From Candidatus Methanophagaceae archaeon (GTDB lineage: Archaea > Halobacteriota > Syntropharchaeia > Alkanophagales > Methanospirareceae), in the NCBI GenBank assembly GCA_003194435.1, contig PQXC01000009.1, positions 1 to 64,000 of the forward strand: a stretch of 64,000 bases of DNA, in the 5' to 3' direction. The notes beneath the pieces are model-generated. The model ran no database searches and was not told the DNA's origin. It saw only the letters and a program-made list of their open reading frames with translations. The position numbers and the translations under genes are program-made. This document shows, one piece after another, positions 1-9,533 of this stretch. Numbering within the stretch: the first letter of the stretch is position 1; each line of letters starts with the position of its first letter.

Positions 1-108
1 AAGGTCACAAAAATTGTTGAAAAGAGTGGAAGAGAGTACTTCGCTAAGATCCCGAAGAGAGCAAGACGGATGTGTTCATTGTTCCCTGAGGTTCTACCTA
101 TGGGTTAA
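1..108 (+). CDS. 3' end of a CDS truncated by the window edge (KVTKIVEKSGREYFAKIPKRARRMCSLFPEVLPMG*), function unknown
   Basis: Frame 1 is open from base 1 to TAA at 106-108; only 35 codons visible. Confidence 0.3.
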   Translation, partial: KVTKIVEKSGREYFAKIPKRARRMCSLFPEVLPMG

Positions 109-352
109 CTTGCGGAGTTACGGTTTCATAGAATACCCCAAGCCTCTTCTTTCTATCCAAATTCTTGCTGTTCTTCCAAGGCGCACCTTTCCATTGACCC
201 ATCTTCTAATATCGAAAAGTTCCCTTGCCTCAACATTTGAAAGAATGAATATCCACTCACAGGTGTAAAAATCAAATTCGTTACAGCCCCCTTTAATTCA
301 ATATTGAAGCGGGGCTAAAATAAATTTAAATTAAAGATGAGATGGTGGTAAT

Positions 353-1201
353 ATGGTAACAATAACCTGGCTAAGGGATTTCATCTTCGACTATTATATC
401 AATCCGATAATCCATGACACGGGCTATAATCCTGTAAATACACTAACATGGGCTCTGGTACTTGCCCCGCTCTGTCTCATACTCGTCTTGAAGCTGCTAA
501 GGAGATTCGGTGTTGCGATAGATGAAGCTTTTATCGCCGCTGTATCACCTTACATACTCCTTGGCGCTGTTCTTCGCGTCATAGAGGATGCTGAGTTAAT
601 ATCACCCCCAATTAGTTATATGCTGATCTCACCGCTCATATATCTGCTACTCATCATGTATGTTATCTCATTGCTACTCATCACTTATAAACTGTGCCAC
701 AGGCGCTATAAACTTGTATTCGCCTCTATCGGCTTGATATCGCTCATCGCAACTCTGGCAATTATAATTGTATTCAATCACGTTCACGAGCATTTGTGGC
801 TACCATGGGTTATACCCGCGGTTATTGGCATCTCTGGCACGATTACATCTATAATCTATGCGATAGGAACAAAATTGCATCTGCACTTCCTCCATAGCAG
901 ACTGAGCCTCGCTGCACTTGGTGCACACATGCTCGATGCCGCTTCATCTTATATCGGCATTGACCTCCTCGGCTATCATGGGAAACACGTGTTAGAGAAT
1001 CTTATAGTCTCTCATACGGGCACAGCAGCAGGTATGTTCATCCTCAAGCTCGGGATACTCATCCCCGTGCTATATATACTCGATACCCAGCTCGGAGACG
1101 ATAGTGATACAGAGCTCAGGAATATCTTATTGCTTGCCATCATCATCGTCGGTCTTGGACCCGCCACCAGGAACACCCTCAGGATTGCTCTTGGTATTTG
1201 A
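353..1201 (+). CDS. DUF63 family multi-pass membrane protein
   Basis: 282 aa; several TM segments; N-terminus FIFDYYINPIIHDTGYNPVNTLTWALVL typical of archaeal DUF63. Confidence 0.85.
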   Translation: MVTITWLRDFIFDYYINPIIHDTGYNPVNTLTWALVLAPLCLILVLKLLRRFGVAIDEAFIAAVSPYILLGAVLRVIEDAELISPPISYMLISPLIYLLLIMYVISLLLITYKLCHRRYKLVFASIGLISLIATLAIIIVFNHVHEHLWLPWVIPAVIGISGTITSIIYAIGTKLHLHFLHSRLSLAALGAHMLDAASSYIGIDLLGYHGKHVLENLIVSHTGTAAGMFILKLGILIPVLYILDTQLGDDSDTELRNILLLAIIIVGLGPATRNTLRIALGI

Positions 1202-1210
1202 TTTGACCTT

Positions 1211-2191
1211 TTAGCCTCTACCTCGAGTCCCAGCGAGGAAGAAAGAAGCTATGAGTGCATCAAGCTGGATTCTCTCATTTGCACCCTCTGTTATCCTGAA
1301 GTCTGCTTCCCCTATTCTATCCATCAATTCCACCTTCTTACGTGCCGGAATATCCATACTTATCACCAGCCGGTGCATCTGTGCCAGTATCTCATCGCCT
1401 GAGACACCTCTATCGAGTAATTCCGCGAGCTTATCAAGAGCAGTCATAAAACTGCCGTTCATTGCCTCTTTTATCAACCCCTCTATCTCTTCCGGTCGCG
1501 CCATTGCCGTTAGCCCGTAGACCATCTCCGGTCTTATCTCTTTGCTCAGCACTGCTGCACTTTGAAGCGCGTTTATCGCACGCCGCATATCTCCCATTGC
1601 CACATAGGTTATGGCATCTATACTGGCATCAGAGAGCTTCAAACCCTCCTTATCTGCAATGTAGGCTATACGAGCGGCGATAGCATCATCGGGTAGCTGT
1701 TTGAACCTGTATACCGAGCATCGAGATTGTATAGGCTCTATAATCTTAGAAGAGTAGTTACAACTGAGAATAAACCTGCAGGTGCCTGAGTATCGCTCCA
1801 TTGTCCTCCTTAACGCCGATTGCGCCGCATCTGTCAGTGCATCCGCTTCATCAAGGAAGATTATCTTGAATGCCGAATCGCCGATTGGCATGGTTCTCGC
1901 GAAGTTCTTTATCCTGTTGCGAACAACCTCTATACCGCGCTCATCCGATGCGTTCAACTCCGTGAAGTTCTCTGACCATGTATCACCAAATAGCTCCCGT
2001 GCCAGTGCGACCGCGGCAGCAGTCTTGCCCACACCCGCGGGTCCTGAGAATATCAGGTGCGGTAGATTCCTCTTCTCCACATACGATTTGAGGTTGCGTA
2101 TTATATGCGGTTGCCCTACTACCTCATCCAGTCGCCATGGTCGGTATTTCTCGATCCATATCTCCTCTCGCTGCATCTGCTCTGCTTCCAC
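1211..2191 (-). CDS. rfcS: Replication factor C small subunit
   Basis: [15 protein letters not shown], Walker [13 protein letters not shown]-type Walker [12 protein letters not shown] motif. Confidence 0.95.
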   Translation of the reverse strand: MEAEQMQREEIWIEKYRPWRLDEVVGQPHIIRNLKSYVEKRNLPHLIFSGPAGVGKTAAAVALARELFGDTWSENFTELNASDERGIEVVRNRIKNFARTMPIGDSAFKIIFLDEADALTDAAQSALRRTMERYSGTCRFILSCNYSSKIIEPIQSRCSVYRFKQLPDDAIAARIAYIADKEGLKLSDASIDAITYVAMGDMRRAINALQSAAVLSKEIRPEMVYGLTAMARPEEIEGLIKEAMNGSFMTALDKLAELLDRGVSGDEILAQMHRLVISMDIPARKKVELMDRIGEADFRITEGANERIQLDALIASFFLAGTRGRG

Positions 2192-2236
2192 CCCTTTAAT
2201 AAATAATAAGAAGTGAACTAAGTAATAATATCGTTC

Positions 2237-2839
2237 ATGATATGGATAGACATGGATATGAGCCTGGAGCTGGTAAAGGCGTTCATCACTCTATTTGTGG
2301 TTATGGACCCGCCGGGAAATGTCCCCATCTTCATCGCGGTAACCCGGGTTATGGGAAAAGAAGCACGTAAGAGGGAGCTTAACCATGCGGTTGTGGTTGC
2401 GACATTGCTGCTACTTCTATTCGCATTCCTCGGCAAGTTCGTGCTCGATGTTCTGAATATAAGTCTGGATAGTTTCATGGTGGCAGGAGGAATTCTACTC
2501 CTCCTCGTATCCTTTGACCTTCTGCGTGAGCATAAATATCTGATAAAGGAGGCGGGCAGGGGGATAGGTGCAGTGCCAATAGGGACACCTCTACTCGCCG
2601 GTCCGGGCGCTATAACAACTGTTATGGTGATCATACAATCCCGAGGTCCTTTTGTTGCTTTATTTGCTATATTCTCCGCTATTATTGCCACTAAATTGAT
2701 ATTGGGGCAGTCAGAGCGAATATATAAGGTAATGGGCAGTGAAGGTTCAGAGGTGTTGAGTCGTGTGATGGGGATACTGGTAGCTGCTATTGCTATACAG
2801 TTCATCAGGGACGGGATTGTCGGTATGATTAAGGTTTAA
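2237..2839 (+). CDS. MarC family (UPF0056) integral membrane protein
   Basis: [21 protein letters not shown] and [14 protein letters not shown] motifs; 6 TM-like segments. Confidence 0.9.
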   Translation: MIWIDMDMSLELVKAFITLFVVMDPPGNVPIFIAVTRVMGKEARKRELNHAVVVATLLLLLFAFLGKFVLDVLNISLDSFMVAGGILLLLVSFDLLREHKYLIKEAGRGIGAVPIGTPLLAGPGAITTVMVIIQSRGPFVALFAIFSAIIATKLILGQSERIYKVMGSEGSEVLSRVMGILVAAIAIQFIRDGIVGMIKV

Positions 2840-3021
2840 GAAAAAGTTATGCTGGTGATTGTGATAAATGAAGAGAAAACGCGACGCACAAAAAGATACA
2901 ACATACTTTGTTATAACAAACTTTTTGGAGGTAGCATCAAAAATAAAAAATCGAATAGCTTTTATACGTACAGACCCTGTACTTAAGCATGGGGTATGTG
3001 ACTTAAAGGAGGTGAGAAGAT

Positions 3022-3330
3022 ATGGCAGAAGAAGTTTCATTAGAGGAATACAAAAAGGCATATAGGGAAGTAGTGTCGGAGGAGGAGAAAAGAGACTTTT
3101 TAGTTCATCTGGTAGTGTACGTGCTGGTTAACGCTATGTTGATAGCTATTAACTTCATATATTCTCCCGAGGCTATCTGGTTCTTTTATCCACTCATAGG
3201 TTGGGGAATAGGTATATCAATACACTATCTATCCGGTGTTCGCTGGATACAAAAAGAGCTTGAGGAGAAGGAAGCTAAAGCGGAATATAAGGCGAGGGAA
3301 GCTAAGGGCTTAAATCTCCAAAGCACGTAA
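3022..3330 (+). CDS. 2TM-domain small membrane protein
   Basis: FLVHLVVYVLVNAMLIAINFI...WFFYPLIGWGIGISIHYL matches the 2TM domain pattern; strong Shine-Dalgarno AAAGGAGGTGAG upstream. Confidence 0.75.
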   Translation: MAEEVSLEEYKKAYREVVSEEEKRDFLVHLVVYVLVNAMLIAINFIYSPEAIWFFYPLIGWGIGISIHYLSGVRWIQKELEEKEAKAEYKAREAKGLNLQST

Positions 3331-3331
3331 A

Positions 3332-4000
3332 TTGAGAATAGAAAAAATGAAGCGAAAAATCGCCATCGGTATTGCGGCTGTTGCTGTAGCGATAATGCCA
3401 ATGGCATTAACATGGATGTGGTTGGATTTCTGTGACATGCAGTCTTTGAAATGGGAAATCCAGGACGAAAAATTGTATGAGGGCTTTTCATGGCTGTCCA
3501 ATAACACGAAAGAAGGTGAAACGGTATTAGCATGGTGGGACTATGCGGATGGAATCGAGAAGATAGGGCGTAGGAAAGTGGTGATAAGAGAAGCTTCGAG
3601 GAACATCAAAGAAACAATCGCCGGCAGACAGAAATATCCCTGGAGCTGGATTGAATATGAATTGTGGTATCCCTATGAATCTGAAGATAAGGTCAGGGAC
3701 GTTGCCAACTTCTTTATTGCCGAAAATTCCAATGAGTCCATGAGCATAGCGAGAAAGTACGGAGCTAATTATGTGCTTGTGATCTATCCAGATGATATAT
3801 GGAAATTCCCTGCGATAGTATTGGCTTCTGGAAACGAGCCCGGAGATTACATCACCGGAAATTTAACCATCGAGAGTATAGAAAGAAGAGAAGTTGTGAA
3901 GAAAGAAACAGTTGGAATAAAAATGATTTACGGCGATAACGTTGAAGGATTTGAGAAAGTGTTCGATAACAGGAAAATGAGAATCTACAAGTTAAAATAA
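3332..4000 (+). CDS. Single-TM protein with STT3/AglB-like WWDYG-domain similarity, copy 1 (WWDYA)
   Basis: N-terminal TM anchor; WLSNNTKEGETVLAWWDYADGI and ARKYGANYVLVI resemble the post-TM domain of archaeal oligosaccharyltransferase; ATG at 3350 also possible. Confidence 0.6.
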   Translation: MRIEKMKRKIAIGIAAVAVAIMPMALTWMWLDFCDMQSLKWEIQDEKLYEGFSWLSNNTKEGETVLAWWDYADGIEKIGRRKVVIREASRNIKETIAGRQKYPWSWIEYELWYPYESEDKVRDVANFFIAENSNESMSIARKYGANYVLVIYPDDIWKFPAIVLASGNEPGDYITGNLTIESIERREVVKKETVGIKMIYGDNVEGFEKVFDNRKMRIYKLK

Positions 4001-4102
4001 AAAAGGCGAAAAGGCAAGCACACAAAGGGATGCCCCGGAATTTCAAGTGTGGCATAAGTGGAGCTTAAATCTCCAAAGCACGTAAATTGAGAATAGGGAA
4101 AA

Positions 4103-4762
4103 ATGAAACGAAAAATCGTCATCGGTATTGCGGCTGTTGCTGTAGCGATAGTAGCAATGGCATTAATAGGGATGTGGTTGGATTTCTGCAATTTGGAGGC
4201 TGTAAAGTGGCATATTGGAGGACCAAAGGGCGAAGAAGGCTATGAATGGCTGACTAATAACACCGAAGGTAATGCAACCGTTCTGGCATGGTGGGACTAT
4301 GCAGACGGCATACAAGCGATCAGTCACAGGAAAGTAGTAATAAAAGAAGCTTCTGAGAATATTAAAGAGACTATTGCTCCTTATAATTCTCCTGGGCGAC
4401 CATGGAGGAAAATTGAATATGAGTTATGGTATCCTTTTGAGTCAGAGGATAAGGTCAGGGACGTTGCCAACTTCTTTATTGCCGAAAATTCCAATGAGTC
4501 CATAAGAATAGCGAGAAACTACGGAGCTAATTATGTGCTTGTGATCTATCCAGATGATATATGGAAATTCCCTGCGATAGTATTGGCTTCCGGGAACGAG
4601 CCCGACGATTACATCACCGGAAATTTCACCATCGAGAGTATAGAAAGAAGAGAAGTTGTGAAGAAAGAAACAGTTGGAATAAAAATGATTTACGGCGACA
4701 ATGTTGAAGGATTTGAGAAAGTGTTCGATAACAGGAAAATGAGAATCTACAAGTTAAAATAA
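4103..4762 (+). CDS. Single-TM protein with STT3/AglB-like WWDYG-domain similarity, copy 2 (WWDYA)
   Basis: Paralog of 3332-4000; 3' ~310 bp nearly identical with constant offset of 762 bp. Confidence 0.6.
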   Translation: MKRKIVIGIAAVAVAIVAMALIGMWLDFCNLEAVKWHIGGPKGEEGYEWLTNNTEGNATVLAWWDYADGIQAISHRKVVIKEASENIKETIAPYNSPGRPWRKIEYELWYPFESEDKVRDVANFFIAENSNESIRIARNYGANYVLVIYPDDIWKFPAIVLASGNEPDDYITGNFTIESIERREVVKKETVGIKMIYGDNVEGFEKVFDNRKMRIYKLK

Positions 4763-4907
4763 AAATAAAAGACTAAAGACCAAGGTGGAGAGGATGGAGA
4801 GGGGCATTTGCAGTCGGAATAGGAATAGGAAATGTCTTCTGACATTCTTTTATATTTTTATAATTTTTTCTGAATATTACACTATCCGTGAACGCAGACT
4901 ATTGATA

Positions 4908-5222
4908 TTATGAACCATTGTTTTCAACCACACCAAAAGAAGTAATTTCCTTTTGCTTGTTCATCAAATTTTTAAGGCTTCTTATTGTAGATATAACCTC
5001 AAGTTTTTCTCTTGTTCCAAACTCGCCTCTGGCATGCGCTACGGGGTCTCTTACATCTTTTAAGATATTCAATCTTGCCAATAACCACTCTTTGTCACTA
5101 AATATTTTTGAGAAAATATTTGTCCAATTCTCTTTATCAGTTAATATGAATTGATAATGCTGGAAACCTAAACAGTCTAAAGGTCTCACTATTCGTCCTT
5201 TCCTCTCTTCCTTCCTTGCCAA
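4908..5222 (-). CDS. Small HEPN-like protein
   Basis: LNILKDVRDPVAHARGEFGTREKLEVI contains the R-x4-H motif (RDPVAH) in a helical context; overlaps the 3' end of the RNase HIII ORF; alternative GTG start at 5189 overlaps its stop. Confidence 0.55.
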   Translation of the reverse strand: MARKEERKGRIVRPLDCLGFQHYQFILTDKENWTNIFSKIFSDKEWLLARLNILKDVRDPVAHARGEFGTREKLEVISTIRSLKNLMNKQKEITSFGVVENNGS

Positions 5223-6145
5223 TTTTTCGCATTTACCTGTGGGACAAATCCACCTGTAATCTCTCGGGTTATCGAAAAATGAACCTTGGCAACATTTAAA
5301 AGAGCATCAACACCGTAATCTTTCACGAATTGTTTACCAAACTCTACTACATTCGAAGACCCCTTTGGGAATACCAAACCATAACTTTCACCCATCTCTC
5401 TTAATTTATAAATAAACTTATCTCGTGCTAATATCGAGGCTGTGGCAACAGCTAAATCCCGCTCAGCTCCTGGCACTTGAATTAACTCGATTTCTCTTCC
5501 TTTTCTCATTAAGGCATTTTCAATGTAACTTTGGTCTCCGAACTGATCAGCGATTGCCACTTTGCAGTCCCTTCCATTGCTCAATAAATTTTCTATCGCT
5601 CTTGCATGTCCCCATCCCAGAATCCTATTCTGATTACCCAATTTTTTGTATAAAAGATTGTATTTTATGGGTGAAATCCAGACGACTTCATATTTTTCTT
5701 TGTTTAGAATACTCCTGATTTTAAAAGCCATATTTGAAATACTCGTCTCACTAAGTGTTTTAGAATCTCTGACGCCAATTTTGGATAATTCCTTTTCCTC
5801 ATCTTCCGTGATTAAAACACCTGCAATTACTAAAGGTCCAAAGTAATCACCTTTCCCAGCTTCATCTGTGCCTATTCTGGTGCCTGAGGCATCTATGGGA
5901 GGATATTTCTTTTCTTTTTTCTTCACCTCCACAGCGCCTATTGATAACAGAAAAGCTTCTATTTCTCGAATCCGCTCTTTGTTGCTCCCGCCAAAAACGA
6001 CTTTGCCACTGTTATAGAGGTTAACGACAACATTATCCCCCCTTGCTAAAAATTCCTGATATGGTCGAGTTTCGAATGAGAAACATTTTTTCTCTAAATA
6101 CTCCCTCAGTTTATCCTTTTGCTCTTGTGTCAACTGGAGTGTCAT
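5189..6145 (-). CDS. rnhC: Ribonuclease HIII
   Basis: 318 aa; N-terminal domain plus GTDEAGKGDYFGPLVIAG, VRDSKTLS, IADQFGDQ, AVATASILARDKFI. Confidence 0.85.
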   Translation of the reverse strand: MTLQLTQEQKDKLREYLEKKCFSFETRPYQEFLARGDNVVVNLYNSGKVVFGGSNKERIREIEAFLLSIGAVEVKKKEKKYPPIDASGTRIGTDEAGKGDYFGPLVIAGVLITEDEEKELSKIGVRDSKTLSETSISNMAFKIRSILNKEKYEVVWISPIKYNLLYKKLGNQNRILGWGHARAIENLLSNGRDCKVAIADQFGDQSYIENALMRKGREIELIQVPGAERDLAVATASILARDKFIYKLREMGESYGLVFPKGSSNVVEFGKQFVKDYGVDALLNVAKVHFSITREITGGFVPQVNAKNWQGRKRGKDE

Positions 6146-6266
6146 ACAGCTACCTTTCTACACAATTATATTCTTGCATTTGAATAATAGCTTTTATCTT
6201 CGTTCACTTTTCCAGTTTGCCAATAATCTTATAATCTTATGTGGCCACCAAATTAAATTGAGGCTG

Positions 6267-6872
6267 ATGCTAATGCCGAACAACATAGGGGAATGGATAT
6301 CTACTGGGGAAGGGGAATATGGTCTGCGGTGCATTACTGGCAAAGTCCGGATATCAGATGTTGACGAGTTCCTCGCTGTATTGAAGGCTATCGCCCATAG
6401 ATACTCCGTGACAATCCAGGCTATGGATGCAGAGCTGATAGCGGGAGAAGCGCATATAAAATCAGCAGTTCAGAAAGCATTGAGAGCAATACGTCAGGGT
6501 AACAGCATAACGAGCGATTTAAGTATGGAAGTGCTTTTATACGCAGCAGGCAGGAGACAGATAGAGAGGGCATTAGCAATGGGCGTCTCTACTGGTGATA
6601 ATAAGAAGATCGTCGTTGTTATTATTGATGTTGATAATAAGCATAAAGACTTGGATGCCATAGCCAGAGAGATAAAGCAACGGATCGGGCTGGAGGAGCA
6701 ACCAATAGAGGATCTGGAGTTGGAGAGTGAGACTGAGACTAACACAGAGGAGAAGCGGAATAAATTGATGCGGTTCTTTAATATCACTGATGCTGAGATA
6801 GAGGCAGTGGGTGAGCGTAAATTGAAGATGCTCGTTCTGGAACGAGTAGCATTATTAGAAGTGTATAAATGA
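6267..6872 (+). CDS. cgi121: KEOPS complex subunit Cgi121
   Basis: AVQKALRAIRQGNSITSDLSMEVLLYAAGRRQIERALAMGV; start chosen at MLMPNNIGEW rather than the ORF start at 6174. Confidence 0.85.
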   Translation: MLMPNNIGEWISTGEGEYGLRCITGKVRISDVDEFLAVLKAIAHRYSVTIQAMDAELIAGEAHIKSAVQKALRAIRQGNSITSDLSMEVLLYAAGRRQIERALAMGVSTGDNKKIVVVIIDVDNKHKDLDAIAREIKQRIGLEEQPIEDLELESETETNTEEKRNKLMRFFNITDAEIEAVGERKLKMLVLERVALLEVYK

Positions 6873-7019
6873 GAGATAAGTTACTTGAATTGAATTGAAA
6901 TTGAAATAAACAATATTTATACTGATTATTAAGGAGGTGTATTAATATTTTTTAAATTTGTTGTCAAAAAATGTATAGTTATAGCAACTTTTAAGTGACT
7001 CCTTCGGGATATATAATTC

Positions 7020-7949
7020 GTGGTTGAAATGGAGCCAAAAAAAATTGTAGATCGGATAGAGAGATTAAAGCGTGAGAAAAATGCGATTATACTCGCCCAT
7101 AACTATGAGAGACCGGAAGTGGTAGATATAGCAGATGTCGTTGGTGGCTCTGCAAGTCTAACAAGGGCAGCGCTGGATACGAGTGCAGATATGATAATTG
7201 TTTGTGGTGTTGATTTCATGGCAGAGACTGTGGCGGTACTGAATCCTGATAAGAAGGTGATCATGCCAGATAGGGGCGCGGTATGCCCGATGGCACAGCA
7301 ATTATTCGCAGAGGATCTGCTCGAAGCGAAGAAGAAGAATCCTGATGCTGAAGTACTCCTTTATATGAACACTTATGCAAAAGCCAAGACTCTTGCTGAT
7401 TGCGTTTGCACTTCGGGCAATGCATTGAGGATAGCGGAGAAAATGGATGGTGGATCACCAATAATATTCGGTCCTGACCGCGGTTTGTCGTATTATGTCA
7501 GCAAAAGAACGACAAAGGAGATCATTACGATCCCTGAATACGGATATTGCCCCGTACATCATCAAATAGCGCTTGAAGACCTGCTGAAGGCAAAAAAGGA
7601 GCATCCCGGAGTCAAAGTCGTTGGACACCCTGAGTGTACACCAGAGGTACAGGACCAGATGGATTATATAGGCTCGACGAGTGGGATAGTGGCATATTGC
7701 AGGGATGCAGATGAGGCAGAATTTCTTGTAGCTGCTGAAGTTGGATTGATGCACATGCTCAAGAAGGAAGCACCGGATAAGACCTTCTATCCTGTCTCTA
7801 ATACCACAGTCTGTACATTGATGAAGATGCCAACGTTGATGAAGGTAGAGGAGGCATTAGAGAAAGAGAAGCAGAGGATTGTTGTACCAAAAGAGATCGC
7901 AGCCGAGGCAAGGAGACCAATAGAGCGAATGCTGGAACTATCATTGTAA
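7020..7949 (+). CDS. nadA: Quinolinate synthase A
   Basis: IILAHNYERPEVVDIADVVGGS, GHPECTPEVQ, GLMHMLKKEAPDKTFYP; ATG at 7029 also possible. Confidence 0.95.
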   Translation: MVEMEPKKIVDRIERLKREKNAIILAHNYERPEVVDIADVVGGSASLTRAALDTSADMIIVCGVDFMAETVAVLNPDKKVIMPDRGAVCPMAQQLFAEDLLEAKKKNPDAEVLLYMNTYAKAKTLADCVCTSGNALRIAEKMDGGSPIIFGPDRGLSYYVSKRTTKEIITIPEYGYCPVHHQIALEDLLKAKKEHPGVKVVGHPECTPEVQDQMDYIGSTSGIVAYCRDADEAEFLVAAEVGLMHMLKKEAPDKTFYPVSNTTVCTLMKMPTLMKVEEALEKEKQRIVVPKEIAAEARRPIERMLELSL

Positions 7950-7980
7950 AGCTTACGCCTAGCCTACCCTTGCCCTACTG

Positions 7981-9384
7981 CTACTGCCCCATCCTGAACA
8001 TCTCGTGTATAGCCCGAGCTGCTCGATATGCATCTTCCCTCTTCACAACAAATGAGATGTTATACTCCGAACTGCCCTGAGAGATCATTATCACGCTTAT
8101 CCCCTCCTTACCAAGTGCAGAAAAGACCTTACCTGCTACTCCGGGCGTTCCTGCCATGCCAGTACCCACAACACCAACCGCAGAGACATTGCTATTGGAT
8201 GTGAAGTCACGGATTATAGAGCCTGTGGTATTTATCTTCTTTATCGCATCAATTGCTTTCTGGAGCTGCGCACTGTCTATAACAATAGATATAGTCCTTT
8301 CAGAGGAGCCCTGACTTACCATTATGGTATCAACCTTTTCCGCAGCCAGAGCGATGAATATTCGGGCTGCAACTTCTGATATACCCCTCATACCACTACC
8401 TGCGATATTAATGATGGAGGTATTCTCAATGAGAGTGATGGCTTTTGCCGCTTTCTCTGTATGTTCAGGCTCCTTTCCTATGAGTGTACCTTCATCCTCG
8501 GGCTTTAACAGATTCTTCACACGAATTGGTATATCCTTCTCCATCACTGGCTCAATTGCACGCGGATGCAGTATAGAAGCGCCGAAATATGAGAGCTCCA
8601 TCGCCTCTATGTATGATATATACGGTATCTTCCTGGCATCTTGTATTATCTTCGGGTCTGCGCTCATTATGCCCTCCGTCTCCTTCCAGAGCCATATCTC
8701 ATCTGCGTTTATCGCTGCACCAATCAGTGTAGCAGTATAATCCGAGCCACCCCTACCGAGTGTTGTTATTATCCCCTTCCTCGTCTCCCCGATATAGCCG
8801 CAGACCACAGGTACCCTGTTCTGAGTTAGCAGTGGCATGATTCGCGCTCTTATCTCATCCTCCACACCCTCTATCACCTGCGCGTTGCCATATCCCTCAT
8901 CTGTTATTATCCCCGCTTCACCGCCTGAGAGGTGAATTGCATCAATACCCAGTGAACGCAGAGTACCAGCCAGTATGGGCGCAGCCAATCGCTCACCGAA
9001 GGATACGATGTAATCACAAGAACGAGCAGTCAACTCACCAAGGAGGCATATACCAATCAGAGCTTTCTCCATATCCCCCGTTCTCTGCTTTATCTCCTCT
9101 TTCACCTTATCCAATATCTGCTCATCGGCTATCGCCTCAGAAGCAGCATCCTCATGTCTCTCCCTTATCTTAGCTACAAACCCTTTTGCACTCTCAATCT
9201 CCCCTTCCCTTACCATCTTCAACGCATTCTCGTGCAGCATATCGGTGACTTTGTAGAGAGCAGATGTGACAACGACCAGCTCTTTATTACCTGAGTCTCT
9301 TATCCTCTTCACCAGCTCTGCAACTGCCTTTATCCTCTTACCATCTGCAACTGCTGCACCTCCAAACTTCATCACCAGCCTCAT
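7981..9384 (-). CDS. Aspartate kinase
   Basis: MRLVMKFGGAAVADGKRI, TTLGRGGSDYTATLIGAA, two C-terminal ACT-like domains. Confidence 0.95.
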   Translation of the reverse strand: MRLVMKFGGAAVADGKRIKAVAELVKRIRDSGNKELVVVTSALYKVTDMLHENALKMVREGEIESAKGFVAKIRERHEDAASEAIADEQILDKVKEEIKQRTGDMEKALIGICLLGELTARSCDYIVSFGERLAAPILAGTLRSLGIDAIHLSGGEAGIITDEGYGNAQVIEGVEDEIRARIMPLLTQNRVPVVCGYIGETRKGIITTLGRGGSDYTATLIGAAINADEIWLWKETEGIMSADPKIIQDARKIPYISYIEAMELSYFGASILHPRAIEPVMEKDIPIRVKNLLKPEDEGTLIGKEPEHTEKAAKAITLIENTSIINIAGSGMRGISEVAARIFIALAAEKVDTIMVSQGSSERTISIVIDSAQLQKAIDAIKKINTTGSIIRDFTSNSNVSAVGVVGTGMAGTPGVAGKVFSALGKEGISVIMISQGSSEYNISFVVKREDAYRAARAIHEMFRMGQ

Positions 9385-9533
9385 GTATCTCTTCCTTCTC
9401 TTTTCTCCTCTTCTCTCTTTAGCAAAGACAGGACAAAGAGATTTATAGAAATACCATTATATGTATTAAAATTAAAAGAGAAGAGATTAATTAAGCATTA
9501 AGCGAAAAGGAAAGAGGAAGGAAAGAGGGAAAA

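Larger units (their letters stand above)
3309..4762 (+). repeat. Tandem gene duplication, unit about 755-762 bp
   Basis: cttaaatctccaaagcacgtaaattgagaatag at 3309 and 4064; collinear copies end at 4000 and 4762. Confidence 0.9.

Noticed and set aside
14-268. 84-aa ORF
   Set aside because: No recognisable domain, and it overlaps a truncated plus-strand frame and a protein-like minus-strand frame
2218-2805. 195-aa minus-strand ORF opposite MarC
   Set aside because: Mirror-frame ORF of a clear MarC gene; Ser/Thr/Ile-rich antisense composition
2868-3065. 65-aa ORF upstream of the 2TM gene
   Set aside because: Overlaps the 2TM gene start and its Shine-Dalgarno; likely 5' leader
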